Assembly: GCA_921293015.1 (NCBI GenBank)
Contig: OV121082.1
Location: 45,900,971-45,964,970, forward strand
From: Phorcus lineatus
Lineage: Eukaryota; Mollusca; Gastropoda; Trochida; Trochidae
Direction of reading: 5' to 3'
DNA: 64,000 nt
How positions within the stretch are numbered: position 1 is the first letter of the stretch; the number at the start of each line of letters is the position of its first letter. The position numbers and the translations under genes were made by a program. The notes below the pieces were generated by a model. It was not told the origin of the DNA, did no database searches, and was given only the letters and a program-made list of their open reading frames with translations. Positions 1 through 12,277 of the stretch are shown here, one piece after another.

Positions 1-2
1 TT

Positions 3-660
3 TGGAACTCATTGCCGATAGAACTTAGAAATTCGCCATCTTTACTGCCTTTCAAAAATGTTCTCCTCAATGATAATGAAACATACAGTAACTTTGACCT
101 AAATTATGGCAGCAGACTTTTTTAAATAATACATACTCGTCTAAGACTTGAATGCAGCGACTTAAATGCACACAAGTATGAAAGATTCATATCACAATCA
201 CCCGTCTGTGCTTGTGCCCATTGTTATGAGGATTCAACTCACTTTTTCTTCATATGTCCTCTTTACAGCTATACTTTCATAGAGGTTTTGATGTAAAATC
301 AGTTTTATTCGGAAACAAATTGTTCTACTACCAAAAATATGGAACTTTTAACATCAGTCCACGAATATATAAATTTAACAGGCAGATTTGCAAAATGACT
401 CATTGATTGATTATATTTCAATGTTCTGCATTACTTGCATTTGTAAAGACCTTTTGGCGTTTGTAAATACAGATTACCACTCAATTTTCTTCACTCATTG
501 CGTTTGTTGTATTTATAATGAACTGTTGTTTCTGTTATTTTATACGTATATTGTAAAATCACCATGACATGTATCATATTTGTATCTTGGAGCGGTATTT
601 ACATAAGCCTATGGCTTGTTTACCAATCCAATTCTTCTTTTTGAAATAAATATGTTTAAA
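3..660 (+). mobile_element. CR1/L2-type LINE, 5'-truncated 3' end with 3'UTR
   Basis: This is the C-terminal end of a non-LTR retrotransposon ORF2. From base 3 the frame reads WNSLPIELRNSPSLLPFK, the usual post-reverse-transcriptase motif of CR1/L2-like LINEs, and runs to a stop at 118-125. A one-step frameshift then continues with HTRLRLECSDLNAH from 132, followed by a Cys/His cluster (CACAHC near 207-224, then an H and a C) and a stop at 294-296. After that comes about 350 bp of apparent 3'UTR ending near a GAAATAAA motif at about 641-648. The 5' part lies beyond the window edge. The frameshift makes it an inactive relic. Family assignment is by remembered motifs only. Confidence 0.75.
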
Positions 661-1439
661 CCATTTATCTTCTACTAAACAAACACATTGATTGGCTATT
701 CAACAAAGATCAAAGGTCATATTAAGTGGCTTATCATCCATTAAGCGTTATGGTAATATAAATTGTGACTTTTTTCCTGTGACTTTTTTTCCTAGACAAA
801 TTTGTGACTTTTTTCACATAAGCACCCCCAGCTTCACAGAACATTCACATGTGCTCAACGCTTTACAAACTGTTCAGTTACTGCCACACATTCTACTCGC
901 ATCAGCATATGCACCCGTCCACCTTCCAGAAATCATATACTAAATCTTTCACAAAATAATTACAATACATGATTTCATTTAAACAACAGACAGTAAACAA
1001 AACAATGATTTTTGATGACACCCAACGGTCCACTACACGTAGGAATGAGTTCAAGTCAGACGCTTGAAAAAGAAGTTCGCATTCGTTATGCCAGACAGTT
1101 CAACTCGTCATACGAGGAGTGTTCTACAACTTCGTCAGATATGAAGGAGGAATGTTCAAGTCATACACTTGAATAATTAAGAGTGCCAATACAAAGCTGG
1201 TCACCGATGTTGGTAATCAACAGCACGTTTCCGTCAATGAACAAGACTCGATATTTGTTTACGGGAAGACTTTAAAAGCCGAAATTGACGTCAGTCGACT
1301 TTAGCGTTGTAACTGGTAAGTCATGAAGCGCCCTTACTTTGTATAAATGTAAGACCGTCTATGACTTGAAATAACTCGGTGGGTAAAATGTATGAAAACA
1401 GTCGCTCCCTTCTCACTTCAGAATTCAATCATAGAAAAA

Positions 1440-2590
1440 TGGTTCTTTGTTGAACATTGTTGAACTGGAACAAATGATACCAGATTCCGAACTGAGAGGA
1501 ATATTTATTGGACAAGAATATTTAGACATTCTATTGTTGTTCTTCGCCGATGATTTATGTATTTTTGATGATACAGTTATAGGAATGCAACGGACGATCG
1601 ATGTGTTAAAGAAGTTCTGTGTCAAGTGTGGACTAGAAGTCAATCTAGAGAAAACACAGATGATAGTTTTCAGAAATGGCGGTATTGTTAAAGGAGTAGA
1701 AAAGGGGAAATACGGTGAAGTCGATATTAAGATCTCTACTTACTACAATTATCTAGGCCTGATGTTTTCATCTAAATTATCATCGAGTAAAGCAATTGAT
1801 GTATTAACATCCAAGGCAAGCAAGGCATTATTCTCTATCAAATCACTCCAGGGGCAATTGAAAAACATATCACCAAATATTCTTTTCAAGATTTCCGATG
1901 TTCAAATCAAGCCTATTATTTTGTATGGATCCGAAATCTGGGGATAAGAACGAAAACATATCATTGAAAAATTCCATTCTACCTCCAAAAATTCATTCTC
2001 TCAACTGGGAACCATGTATCAAATGTTGCAGCTCTAGGGGATTGTGGACGCTATGGACTACAGATTGAATACCACACGACATGTATCAATTCTGGTGTAA
2101 AACATTGTGGCTACCGTCAAACAGATACCCGAAACAGGTTTATTCAATGATGTTTAACCTGGATTTAAGTAACCGACGAACATGGGCAAGTCATGTAAGG
2201 GAACTTCTGTTTCAGTACGGCTTTGGTTTTGTTTGGGTATCACAAGATGTCGGAGATATCTCAAACTTCATTGATGCATTTAAACAACGGATCAAAGATT
2301 GTTTTCAACAAGAGTGGACAGAAGCATTATCAACGTCAAGAAAAATGACATTTTATAAAGATTTTAAATTCGTCTTGGAAAGGTTATCCAAAATTCTTTA
2401 GGATTTATAGTTTTTTTATGCTTTTTATGCATGTGTATGTTAGTACGTCATTGACTTACAGATTTAAAGACAAAGACATAACCAGACGGTGTGAGATGTA
2501 ATACTAGATAACAAGATATGATAGATAATTACAAAATAATCATCCACCTTAGTACTATGTTGTCACGAAAGTTAATAAAAGAAAAGAAAC
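1440..2590 (+). mobile_element. LINE reverse-transcriptase fragment, 5'-truncated
   Basis: 1447-1947 encodes the second half of a non-LTR reverse transcriptase. The catalytic FADD (a YxDD variant) is followed by DVLKKFCVKCGLEVNLEKT, YLGLMFSS and a C-terminal YGSEIWG. These are standard palm and thumb motifs. The element begins just upstream of FADD, so the polymerase N-terminus is missing. After the stop at 1945-1947 there is a frameshift near 1950-2080, where ALGDCGRYGLQIEY is readable in another frame. 2081-2401 then supplies the C-terminal domain (RTWASHVRELLFQYGFGFVW and FKQRIKDCFQQEW). About 180 bp of AT-rich sequence follows to a GTTAATAAAAGAAAAGAAA tail. It is a dead, 5'-truncated insertion, separate from the LINE end at the window start. 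Confidence 0.8.
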
Positions 2591-4133
2591 TTTTTTGCTA
2601 AATATATGATGCAAATGTCACTACAGTAAAAATATATGACATTGTATACGGTTCATTAATTACTTAATTTTTAGACGATTTACACTTATTTTTAAAAAAA
2701 ACATACGTGTTATTCTATAGTGGTGGAAGTCTCACTTCCCATGTTCTAAACATTTGGTTCTTAAACCACCTGAAAAAACATGTACATGGATTGTCACACT
2801 ACAATCAAAGTGGATATGACGACCGAGAAGGAAAGTTGATATCATGAGGCAGTAATATATATTATTACATAGCCATGCAAACTTAGGATAGTAATACAAA
2901 GGTGCAATACGGAATACGTCTTCATATTCCGTATTGCACTCTAGAATCCGTATTGCACGCCTGCCGGTTCTACTTTTTCTGAACTTTGTGACTTCCCGGA
3001 TTTCCCGAAGCAGCTATTTACAGGTATAAATTTAGGTCATTGGGATTCCCAGTTTGCGAGAGTTGCACAAAAGCTATTATAAAACATGATTGTCATTTCC
3101 AAATGATTTTATTACAATTATAAACATATTCAATGAACCTTGAAAATCAGCAGCGAAAGCGTAGACGTGTTATATTCTTCGAACTGGTTGTTTCTCTGCT
3201 CCCATGACATCTTCTTGTTCAATACAAAACATCAAAATGCACTAGTATGACGTTCTATATATATTTTCTTTATGTATATATTCTTTAGGTCATACTATAT
3301 CCCACTATTTTACCTGTTGAAAATCGAAATAGCTTCCAAATAGAGATAAAGCGTCTGGAATGCAGCCCAGTCCGATAATTCAAAAGATAAAAAATTAGAA
3401 AATTAAATAACAACCATTTAATTTTCCCCCAATTTCAATATTTACAATAAAATTCAATTTCCTACATATTTTGTAGTAAGAATGTTTACATTACCATTCA
3501 CCAACTGTGAATTCAAGTCTTTCATTGACAAAAACTAAATTTGCTTAAATAATTCATAAGCGTTTCTCCTCACACATGTTGCCTCAACGGCTAACAAGGT
3601 GACTCTGGTCTTGTCTCAAAGTCAGACACCTCGCAAGTGCACGGTGATGCACGAGCTGAAATATACATGGTTAAATGCTGCGTTTTTGGCGCATGCTTCA
3701 GTCCGGGAACAGCTCTTCAGCTCAGCGTCTAATATACGTTACACGCTGGGCGTGCTTCGAGTCATACTTCGATGATTTTGCCAAAGCTTTCCCTATTCTG
3801 AATAGGAAGAAGAAAATATGAAAAATATTTTATTACAGTGTCACATTCACTGTAAGTCCACTGCGCCTGAGCTTGATAGTCCAACCAGACATTTCATAAT
3901 GGTACCTTCTTTTCGCCATTGAGGGCGCTCAAACTAAAACCATGAATGTTGACGAAGTGCAGCAGTAAAGAAATATGATGCGATAGAAATTTTCTATTGT
4001 CTATTATTTTTTATGGAATGTGACACCTTTGTTTAATGTATCACGAACATTTTACATTTACATGGATTTTACTTTGGCCCAATGCATCATCATTCTGCCG
4101 TTTTACCAGTTTACAGACTGCAGGGAAAGTCTA
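2591..4133. other. Intergenic, one short inverted repeat
   Basis: No gene is supported here. Apart from the small inverted repeat at 2902-2958, it is AT-rich unique-looking sequence. A reverse-strand AATAAA at 3828-3833 could serve as the poly(A) signal of the neighbouring minus-strand gene, about 300 bp after its stop. Confidence 0.4.
2902..2958. repeat. 15-bp perfect inverted repeat plus a third partial copy
   Basis: Bases 2902-2916 (GTGCAATACGGAATA) are exactly complementary to 2925-2939, leaving an 8-base loop. A third copy of the right-arm core (TCCGTATTGCAC) follows in direct orientation at 2947-2958. The hairpin could be the tip of a small decayed foldback element. No function can be assigned. 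Confidence 0.7.
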
Positions 4134-4136
4134 ACT

Positions 4137-5363
4137 TCACTGAAATGCATACACTACTCGTGTGTGTCTATCAGGCTTATACGGATATGGATAGGCCCAA
4201 GAGTATATTTCATTTCCCAAACTACAGTTGGTAAAAACCCTTTGGGCCTGAACCATGCTTGTCTGATAAATAGCAAAGTACAAAAAAGGATAGTGTAGTT
4301 CAGCTGATGTCACTCTTTTTCCGTCTGTTGTAATCTTTTTGTTACAGACAGTGAACGTGCCTTCTGCGACCACTAACCTGATTTCTGATGACCCTCCAAT
4401 CGTTGACGTCCATGCATACATGGATAGGCCACCCGCGTATGACATGCTTAAGTCATGAGACATACCTGCTCTCACCTTTAACAAAAGAGTCATTTTATTT
4501 CGAGGCAATTCGGCTGAATATATTCTTGCATATCCGTCGGCATTTTTTCTGGCCTCCATCATAACTGCTTCTGTGTAGTGTATACCAAAAGCCGTTATCA
4601 TGTAGGTATCTGTGCAGGTGTACCAGACTTCCGAAGTTTGCCGTTTTGAATTAGTGAGTGAAACCCGATGTATTTTCTCTCCGTTTCGGAAGTAAAGGTA
4701 AGTTCCAAATATTTGATGATTAAGCCCTTTTTCATTGCAGAGAACGTACTCCCGGTAGCGTTCATTTAAAGCACCATCTTTGATCCTAACGATTTTAGCA
4801 TATACACCCTTACTGCAGGCCCAGTAGATGGTGTTACTGTATTTATCAAATACCATATACTTTACATGGCAAAGAGGCTTGATTCCAATATTTTGTGTTC
4901 TGTTTTCTTTTGTCGATAGAAATAGTATATCTTGCCTTCCTCTTCCGTGGCTCATGGCTAATAATAATCTGACATTCGGAACTTGGTTGACATTCCGCAC
5001 CTCTGATATCTGCGACTTTTTTTCAGGTACTTTTTTTATTTCGCTTGATCTTCCGCATTCTACAGCTTTTATAATTTTCGTAAATGGTCTCTTCTTTTTG
5101 TTCGTGATTCTTGTATTTGTAAACAGCTGCCTTGTTTGTACATCCACAGCACAACAATCAGAAGTAATTAAACATACAGCTGCGCACTGTAGGGCCCCAG
5201 AACACTTGATGGTTTTAAGAACAGCATGCTTCCAGTTGTGCAGTTCCCTCCCTTTGATATATTTAAAGTGTCGGTAATGAGCTCTTACTGTCAGTAATGT
5301 TATAAATAACACAATTAAACAGTACATCATCTGTACACACCGCTGTGAAAGAGCTGTATTCAT
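4137..5363 (-). CDS. Secreted PAN/apple-like protein with propeller-like C-terminal region, single exon
   Basis: The ORF is uninterrupted for 408 residues, with an ATG at 5363-5361 and a TGA at 4139-4137. Residues about 11-28 form a hydrophobic signal peptide or signal anchor (YCLIVLFITLLTV). Residues about 50-103 hold six cysteines in a pattern like PAN/apple domains (KCSGALQCAAVCLITSDCC), a fold used for protein or sugar binding. The rest (about 125-400) has repeated strands such as YMVFDKYSNTIYWACSKG, reminiscent of LDL-receptor-type beta-propeller blades, and two N-glycosylation sequons (NRT, NCS). It is probably extracellular. The family is not recognised, and the propeller is inference. 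A TATA box lies at 5413-5420, which suggests a very short leader. A degraded paralogue lies at 31430-32424. Confidence 0.8.
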   Translation of the reverse strand: MNTALSQRCVQMMYCLIVLFITLLTVRAHYRHFKYIKGRELHNWKHAVLKTIKCSGALQCAAVCLITSDCCAVDVQTRQLFTNTRITNKKKRPFTKIIKAVECGRSSEIKKVPEKKSQISEVRNVNQVPNVRLLLAMSHGRGRQDILFLSTKENRTQNIGIKPLCHVKYMVFDKYSNTIYWACSKGVYAKIVRIKDGALNERYREYVLCNEKGLNHQIFGTYLYFRNGEKIHRVSLTNSKRQTSEVWYTCTDTYMITAFGIHYTEAVMMEARKNADGYARIYSAELPRNKMTLLLKVRAGMSHDLSMSYAGGLSMYAWTSTIGGSSEIRLVVAEGTFTVCNKKITTDGKRVTSAELHYPFLYFAIYQTSMVQAQRVFTNCSLGNEIYSWAYPYPYKPDRHTRVVYAFQ

Positions 5364-5412
5364 CTTGTCGAAGAAAAGAGTTAATAAGTTTTGAACGATT
5401 CTAACTCTACCT

Positions 5413-5420
5413 TATTTATA
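5413..5420 (-). promoter_or_regulatory. TATA box candidate
   Basis: TATAAATA reads on the minus strand about 50 bp upstream of the ATG at 5363. Standard spacing would place transcription start near 5385 and give a 5' leader of roughly 20-25 nt. This is a sequence match only. Confidence 0.45.
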
Positions 5421-8101
5421 ACAGAAACAAAATATATTCAACTAATGTTATAGTAAATGCATTACTTCATGTTTGAAACCATGGTTATAATAAGATTATT
5501 CATGACCATGACTACTAATAGCTTCATTCTTAACTGATATTTTTGATGATATATTTACTGGAAAAATAGTGCATGCCTTGACGTATAATGTTCGTTTTCA
5601 TTAAGAGACATATGCTGGTGAATATAAGAAAGGACAAGGGAATGATTATATTTATTTGTCTAACACTGCACTTTACTAAAGCATCACAGTACAGTTTTAT
5701 GCACCTAACCAAAATGTTAGTATTCGATGTGTCCCAAATGTCTACTTTTCACTTCGTCTCTTTGAGGATTACTGCCTTTTGAAACAAACATAAAACCTGT
5801 GCTACTTTGCTGTGACCGATCCTTTTATTCTAGGCCAAGTTGAGCACTTCTGTACTTTGACAGAAAAGTACACCATATCTATTTATTAGATATGACTGTT
5901 GGTATGCCTCTGAACTGTTTTTAACATTATATTATAATTGTACTAAAGAGGCAATCCTCTCTAAACATAAGGTCTTGACTAATTGACCATCCTTTTATTT
6001 TGACGTTCAAAGTAGTCCGGCCTAGACTACGAGCAACGTCTCACTTGATCCCCAAAAGGTTTGATTTGAAATGTAACTGTAAAATCATTTTCTGAAATGT
6101 AATCGGTAACTCAAATTGGAAAGTAAAAATACATAATAATACATACTTTGTGATTTATCTAATTAATTGCTCCAGGCTTGCTGAACTTTTCTATTGTAAA
6201 TGTTAGCAATGATTAGCACAAAATCCTAACATGGTCTACGTATTTAAACTTCTCCCTGCTGTAGGCTCCATATGGAGTCGAGCAGACTTTGACATATTGA
6301 CATGTCAATGTTTTGACAAAAGTGAGTGACAAAGTCTCTTTAATCCTAAAAAAGTAAACATTTTCTGAATCACTATTCAATGGGCTTTCATATGATGAAA
6401 CTATTATTACTCTCAAAATTTATTTATAAAGAAGTGATGAATTAAAAATCTTCAACGTGTTTGTAATCACAAATCAACGAGCAGGTGCTCGTTTTTTATC
6501 CTTACAGTGATTTTACCAATCAAGTCCATAGTGATCAGATGCATTTTCAAGTGCATTTTGTTCAGTATATTCTGTTTTAGCTTTCTGTCACTTTATGAGA
6601 GCAAATATTTCTTCGTTAGAAAGTTGTGGAGATAATGTGACTTTGTCAGTAAATCAAAAGATCAAAAGATCGCTTTTTGACAAACAAACATAAAATAATC
6701 ACCATATTTCACTTACGATTTTAAGGATCTCACATTCTTCCAAAATAAAAAAAACCTCATAGGAATAAATTCTTTATCGATTTTTCTTCCGAGATATCAC
6801 AATAATGCCAAAATGTCATAAAAATTACTGCCACAATAATAAGCAATTGTTTATTAAAAAAATACATTGAACGGTTCCCGCCATATGCGTTCAACACGTT
6901 ATTTCCGTGACGGCAGTGTCGTAAATAACTTTCTGTATTTTGAACAGTTCGTTGAGGAAAATAACGGGACTTATAAATTAATACAATTTCATAAACTGAA
7001 ACGAAAAACAGTAAAGTTCCCCCCAATAAATAAAAAAAAATGTATTATGTCATAATATTACCTTTACAGAAGTGTTTCATTCATTGCCCTTGACCCGATT
7101 AATTTGCATAATGTCAACAAGCGATCGCGTAACATGATTCAGTCATGAATACAATCTCAGTGAGTAATTTTATCAAATTTATTTAATTTTTATACACAAT
7201 GAAGCTAGAAGACATTTTCTAGCAGATAATCTAGAAATTAAATGATAAGTGTGGTCAAATTTCATGCATGAACCGTGTCTGACATGAAGTGACACTCTTA
7301 TCGATCGATATTTTTAGGCGAGTTTGCATTGCGGCGAATTTGACTCTTGCCTCGCTCACTAAAATCGTGAATTACAAATTAATTAATCGCGTAAACAATA
7401 AATACTTGTATGAATACACATGTAGAGATCTTCATGTACACGATTTTAAGTTTCAAATTTATTTTTTCAATGAAAATTATTCGTTTTCAAACAAAATCGC
7501 GGGTGTCATTTTCAATGGAGATTGCAAATGGAGGGCACGCAGTGACACACTTTGAAAAAGGGACCATCTCAAACAAATTGTTTATATCATATGAATATAC
7601 GCGTTATTTCAATCATAAAATTAAAAAGAATCATAGAGAATTACACTTCTAACATCAAATCAGATTTTGTGTGCCCAATACCACGTAATTATTGCGAAAA
7701 TAACAAACAAAATAAGGTCTGATGATCGGCGCAGACATCACGTGACTTTGTTGACAGTGTCCCCCATGCGGTATAAGCTCATTTTGGATTGTATTCTACG
7801 ACTATTTCAGACCGAATTAACGTAAATCCTACCACGCTCAGTTGCAAAAATGTATGCTTACTGTAGTTTTAAATGGACTTTTTACAAGGTGAAAGTGATT
7901 TCTAGATATCTTGACTTGATAAACACCGTGATCGGCGTGCCTACTTGCGCGTTATAACGATGTCATCAAGTCTTTTTTATCCGACTTGTTTACTATTACA
8001 ATGAAAGATGGACGTTAAAAAATAAGAAATAAGTGATGCTAAATACTCATGCTTGGAACAGACAAAGGTGAATAGATTTCCTAAAATTGGGTGTAAATTT
8101 C
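5421..8101. other. AT-rich intergenic region, nothing recognised
   Basis: No ORF here has domain-like content, and no repeat boundary or RNA gene was identified. Short ORFs around 5588, 6757, 6867 and 7289 are low-complexity and AT-driven. Confidence 0.5.
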
Positions 8102-8105
8102 TTAA

Positions 8106-10678
8106 AGATAATATATCCTCATAGGGGGTACGATTAGCGGAAATACTTCATAACACAGTTAAGAAAAAATATCAACAACTATTTAGGTTCACATCCACCT
8201 GAAAATAGCAGAAAAAACGTGTTTTATAAACACTTCCGGAAAACAGACGCGAAAGGTTTTATTAGCCAATCAGGTGCTAGGGGGGTTGTGACGACATAGA
8301 CAGGACTCGTTAACGACTGGCTGATCTGTGTCATTGTTTACATTATAGATTCCAGCGGTCGTGAACGTATATATTTTCACTGATTGTACTTATAAAAAAA
8401 GCCCCTAAGTCACCAAAGCTATTAATATCAATACATCGAAATATTCTGTTTGACATTAATTATCTGTTGTTGTTGTTGTTTGTTTGGGTTGTTAATCTCC
8501 GATAATGCCGATCGAGTGAACCCAAACTGATATCTGCCGCCATTGTGACTGTTTTTTGTTTGAACACCTCGACAAATCGACTATCCCCCTGTGTAGTTGA
8601 TTGACCATTGTATAGGTAGAATATTTGTTACTACTTTGTGCCATTTGTGTCAACTCAATATCGCAACTCCGTGTTTCTGCCTTGCATGACTGTAACGATG
8701 AGATCCCGCTTTCGATGGTCTGTCTCTCGGCAACTTCCGGATCTCGTCATTGGAATACCAGGTTCCGAGCAGCTGTTTTTCGCCTTATTACTCAGTTATT
8801 AGTGATAATGAAGATAAAATCTTTGATGTGTTTAGTAAATGTACCTCTTGATTCGCAATTTGCCACCTTCATAAAAATTGACGTAGGCCAATATTGTCAA
8901 TAATAACACAACATTTATTGTTGATTGTGATGTAAGTTAAAGCCTGCTTGGATATGTATCGTAAATATGAAATTCTTATTCAGTTTTAACTATTTCAACC
9001 AAATAAAAATATTAACGCTGAATTTATTATTTCCATTTCCTTCAGTACTTTAGTACCGGTATTTTATCAGAGAGTGGTTTTTAGTTACCTAACACTACTT
9101 TTCACACCAGACAATATAGTCATAAAGTTATTACCTAACAGTCTACATGAAATGCCACACACCTGTACATTATGGCAATTAAGCAATAAACTTAATGACC
9201 TCAGCACCTGTCACATCTCCAATAGGTAATACACAAGGCACTGATTAGTTATCTAAACTTTATCCTCACACATGATCAACAGCCTTTATTGAAACTTGAT
9301 GAAGGTAATTAGGTTTGTCAATACAGGTGAGACATGACAATATATTAACAAATCTGTATAACTAAATATCTTATTTCATACGGCAATGTTTATTAATATC
9401 AAATAGGTTATAAATTATCCACTGTAAGGCTACATAAAAAGGTAAATGTTTCTCCGGGGCAGCTTTATGACTTTAATTTTACTTTCTGTTGCTTCTAAAA
9501 TGACGCTTTAGCAAGATATTTTAATTTTTCATAAATGTTATAACCAAAACTGTAGTGTCAACATACAAACATAAGCGACGTGCCCACATTTTTGTATGTA
9601 TCCTTAGAGTAATCAGCACCAAAAAAATGATATATACCCCAAAACTAGTAATGTAACAAACTACAAACCTGTCACTGTGTATAATTTACAGATCTATATA
9701 TATATGCACATTATTTCATTATAGTCTCCAACATGTTGAAATAACTATTTAGTTCAACCCGATGAATTTTTCAACCCCATATGCAATCAAATACTAAAAA
9801 TTCACACAGTTAATGGGGTTTGAATTAATAAATTCTGCGACTAATCTTAAGAGACATAAATTCATAATGCAGAAAAAACACAACATTCGTCTGCAAAATC
9901 ATCAATTATAGTCAACTCCCCAAAAGTTTTATGATTATTTATCCCACCTCCCCCGAAATAGAATTTTGAATTAGCCTTTCTTTCAAATTCCTTACCCTCT
10001 TTCGTTCCCTCTTCTCAAAGTATTCCGCCCGTTTTCTTTTCCGATATGGTTGACTGTCATATCTCGCTGGACAGACGGGTAGCGGGCATGTTATCATCTT
10101 CATTTGTTTATTAACTGTTGGTACGGCATTTTTGACGAGTCTTTTCCTTTAAGGAGCAAGTCCAAAGTCCACTTTGAAATCGTAGAAAAGAACAGTCCTC
10201 TGCGAAATGATCGGAGCAGATAACAGACCTGTCATTGGGACTCCACTTCGCTCTTTTCTGACTAACAAACTTTGTCCGATTCGCGAATTGGACAGGATCC
10301 TTCGGAAACCGATGCAGTTGAATGTCTCCTGATTTCTTATTAGTACAGTTGGCAGCAACGCAGGAAGAAGGCACGTCTCTATCGCAATGAAAACGTCGAC
10401 GAATGCGACCCATATCTGCATTGAAATATACTTGTTTACAAACAAACGCGGAGCGAGTCCTGTCTATGACGTCACATCTGCCGAAGGAGAGCTCAGGCCA
10501 CTCTAGGGACTTTTTTTAATTGGGCTTTCGAGGTGGCCAATTTCTACGCGCTTTGAACCGTTATATATTTTTAATTAAAGGACGCATCGAAACTCTGTTT
10601 GGTGTTTTTATTACTTGAATGTATTGTCTTTATGAAAATGGGGATTGAAGTCGGATACAAAACTGGGATATAATATCT
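8106..10678 (-). mobile_element. Kolobok-like THAP DNA transposon, copy A (inverted relative to copy B)
   Basis: The element is 2573 bp and flanked by TTAA at 8102-8105 and 10679-10682. Its ends are imperfect terminal inverted repeats: AGATAATATATCC at 8106, and the complement of AGATATTATATCCC ending at 10678. Sequence throughout matches the reverse complement of 11556-14182. It encodes a THAP domain on the minus strand just inside its right end. A THAP domain together with a TTAA target duplication fits the Kolobok superfamily, because P elements use 8-bp duplications and piggyBac lacks THAP. No transposase catalytic domain is readable, so the copy is non-autonomous or decayed. Relative to copy B it lacks about 110 bp (the segment at 13342-13452 of B). 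Confidence 0.75.
10111..10413 (-). pseudogene. THAP-domain ORF of Kolobok-like copy A
   Basis: The ATG is at 10413. The ORF starts MGRIRRRFHCDRD and then shows the C2CH zinc-binding pattern of THAP domains: CVAANC near residues 18-23, and CSDH near residue 67 after HRFPKD and RAKWSPNDRSVICSDH. THAP domains bind DNA in a sequence-specific way and sit at the N-terminus of P and Kolobok proteins. After EDCSF the frame shifts. The AVPT motif that should close the domain is present in a neighbouring frame together with an in-frame stop. The track of this ORF therefore ends with unrelated residues (TRQKCRTNS). All four zinc ligands are intact, but the protein is not full-length. Confidence 0.7.
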
Positions 10679-10682
10679 TTAA

Positions 10683-11551
10683 CGATTGATACGTTATTTG
10701 GTAAATTATCAACACGAAATTAAATTGCATCGTTCAGTGAGAAATGTTCATTGCTGCGAATTACGTAGATTTTGAAACGTAGATTTTTTATCATTTCAAT
10801 GAACATCGCTTATAACAAGTGCTTGCTTTCTGGAACGAAATCCCAGTCATGCACCTTAATTTTTTTTCTGGTGCAAAATTTAATTCTGAACAAAATGGTG
10901 CAAACAAATTTCTATTAAAATGGTTATTGACGAAATAATCTGACTTAGAAAATGTAGTACAAAGTCTTGACCTGTGAATTTTTCATTTCATTCATCGACA
11001 AGTGGATATAAAAGCTACTTGAGAAAACTATTAGAATAATTAAAAAGAAATAATGACAATATTTATTAAGGAAAATATAACATTCATAGAAATATTTAGA
11101 TTTTTGATGAAAACATATTATAATAAAGTAGAGAACAACTTTACATGAGGTATGCCCATGTGACGTAATTGTTAGAATTTTATAGTTTTGGTCCTCTCTG
11201 AAAAAAACTCCAAACAATCCAGCAGGGAGGAGGTTAATAGTATTTTCCTAAGACCTTTTGGCCCGGATACACAGTGTAAAGTATTTTTTATTATATCCTG
11301 CGTTACAGCGTACACTTGGGTAAATAGCATTAGATCTGTCCTTCTGTCTTTCTGTCTGTCTGTCCGTCCCATAACATAACGATCAAACTATTGCAATATA
11401 CCCCAATTTCACTTGGCCACTGAAGACTTGCGGCAGCGCATCCGCAAATACAGCGAAAAGAACGTAAGTCTTAACCATTATTATTTCGTATGGTTCCCCA
11501 GTATCTGCCTTCCGCGAGCCCAACAGTTTTCGGCCCTTGGCACTATTATCG
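10683..11551. other. Spacer between the two Kolobok-like copies
   Basis: This 0.87-kb unique segment separates two oppositely oriented element copies. It contains only a short CTGT-rich microsatellite near 11340-11370. No gene is evident. Confidence 0.55.
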
Positions 11552-11819
11552 TTAAAGATAATATATCCCAGTTTTGTATCCGACTTCAATCCCAAGTTTC
11601 GTAAAGACAATACATTCAAGTAAATAAAACACCAAACAGAGTTTCGATGCGTTCTTTAATTAAAAAGATATAACGGTTCAAAGTGCGTAGAAATTGGCCA
11701 CCTCGAAAGCCCAATTAAAAAAGTCCCTAGAGCGGCCTGAGCTCTCCTTCGGCGGATGTGACGTCTTAGACAGGACTCGCTCCGCGTTTGTTTGTAAACA
11801 AGTATATATCAATGCAGAT

Positions 11820-12261
11820 ATGGGTCGCATTCGTCTACGTTTGCATTGCGAAAGAGACATGCCTTCTTCTTGCGTTGCTTCAAACTTTACTAATAAGAAA
11901 CCAGGAGACATTCAACGGCATCGGTTTCCGAAGGATCCTGTCCAATACGCGAATTAATTGGATAAAGTTTGCTAGTCAGAAAAGAGCGAAGTGGAGTCCC
12001 AATGACAGGTCAGTCATCTGCTCCGATCATTTCACAGAGGACTGTTATGATCTTTCCTACGATTTCAAAACGGACTTTGGACTTGCCCCACAAAGGAAAA
12101 GACTCGTCAAAAATGCCGTACCAACAGTTAATAAAGAGATGAAGAAGATAACAGGCCCAGCGAGATATGACAGTCAACCATATCAGAAGAGAAAACGGAC
12201 GGAATACTTTGAGAAGAGGGAACGAAAGAGGGTAAGGAATTTGAAAGATAGGCTTATTTAA
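11820..12261 (+). pseudogene. THAP-domain ORF of Kolobok-like copy B, frameshifted
   Basis: From the ATG at 11820 the frame reads MGRIRLRLHCERDMPSSCVA and continues to about 11957. It then stops and resumes in another frame (RAKWSPNDRSVICSDH). That second frame runs through the AVPT motif (VKNAVPTVNKEMKK) to a basic tail (YFEKRERKRVRNLKDRL) ending at 12259-12261. The second zinc ligand of the C2CH set is lost: CVASNF replaces CVAANC of copy A. A frameshift plus a missing cysteine means no working THAP domain. The basic tail shows how the domain continued in the ancestral element. Confidence 0.72.
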
Positions 12262-12277
12262 AATTCTATTCAGGGAA

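Noticed and set aside
692..943. 83-codon open frame on the plus strand
   Set aside because: It begins with TTG, has no domain-like content and lies in AT-rich flank of a LINE relic.
4828..5277. 149-codon open frame opposite the secreted PAN-like gene
   Set aside because: It is antisense to a gene with signal peptide, cysteine pattern and a recognisable paralogue. Its hydrophobic composition is a mirror of that gene.
8625..8903. Open frame in copy A of the THAP transposon, also seen at 13476-13715 in copy B
   Set aside because: The frame is only partly conserved between copies, with indels, and runs opposite to the THAP gene. No motif was recognised, so it is not listed as a gene.
11340..11370. 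CTGT-type microsatellite (also GACA-type near 48370-48400)
   Set aside because: Short simple repeats of a common kind, with nothing to suggest function.
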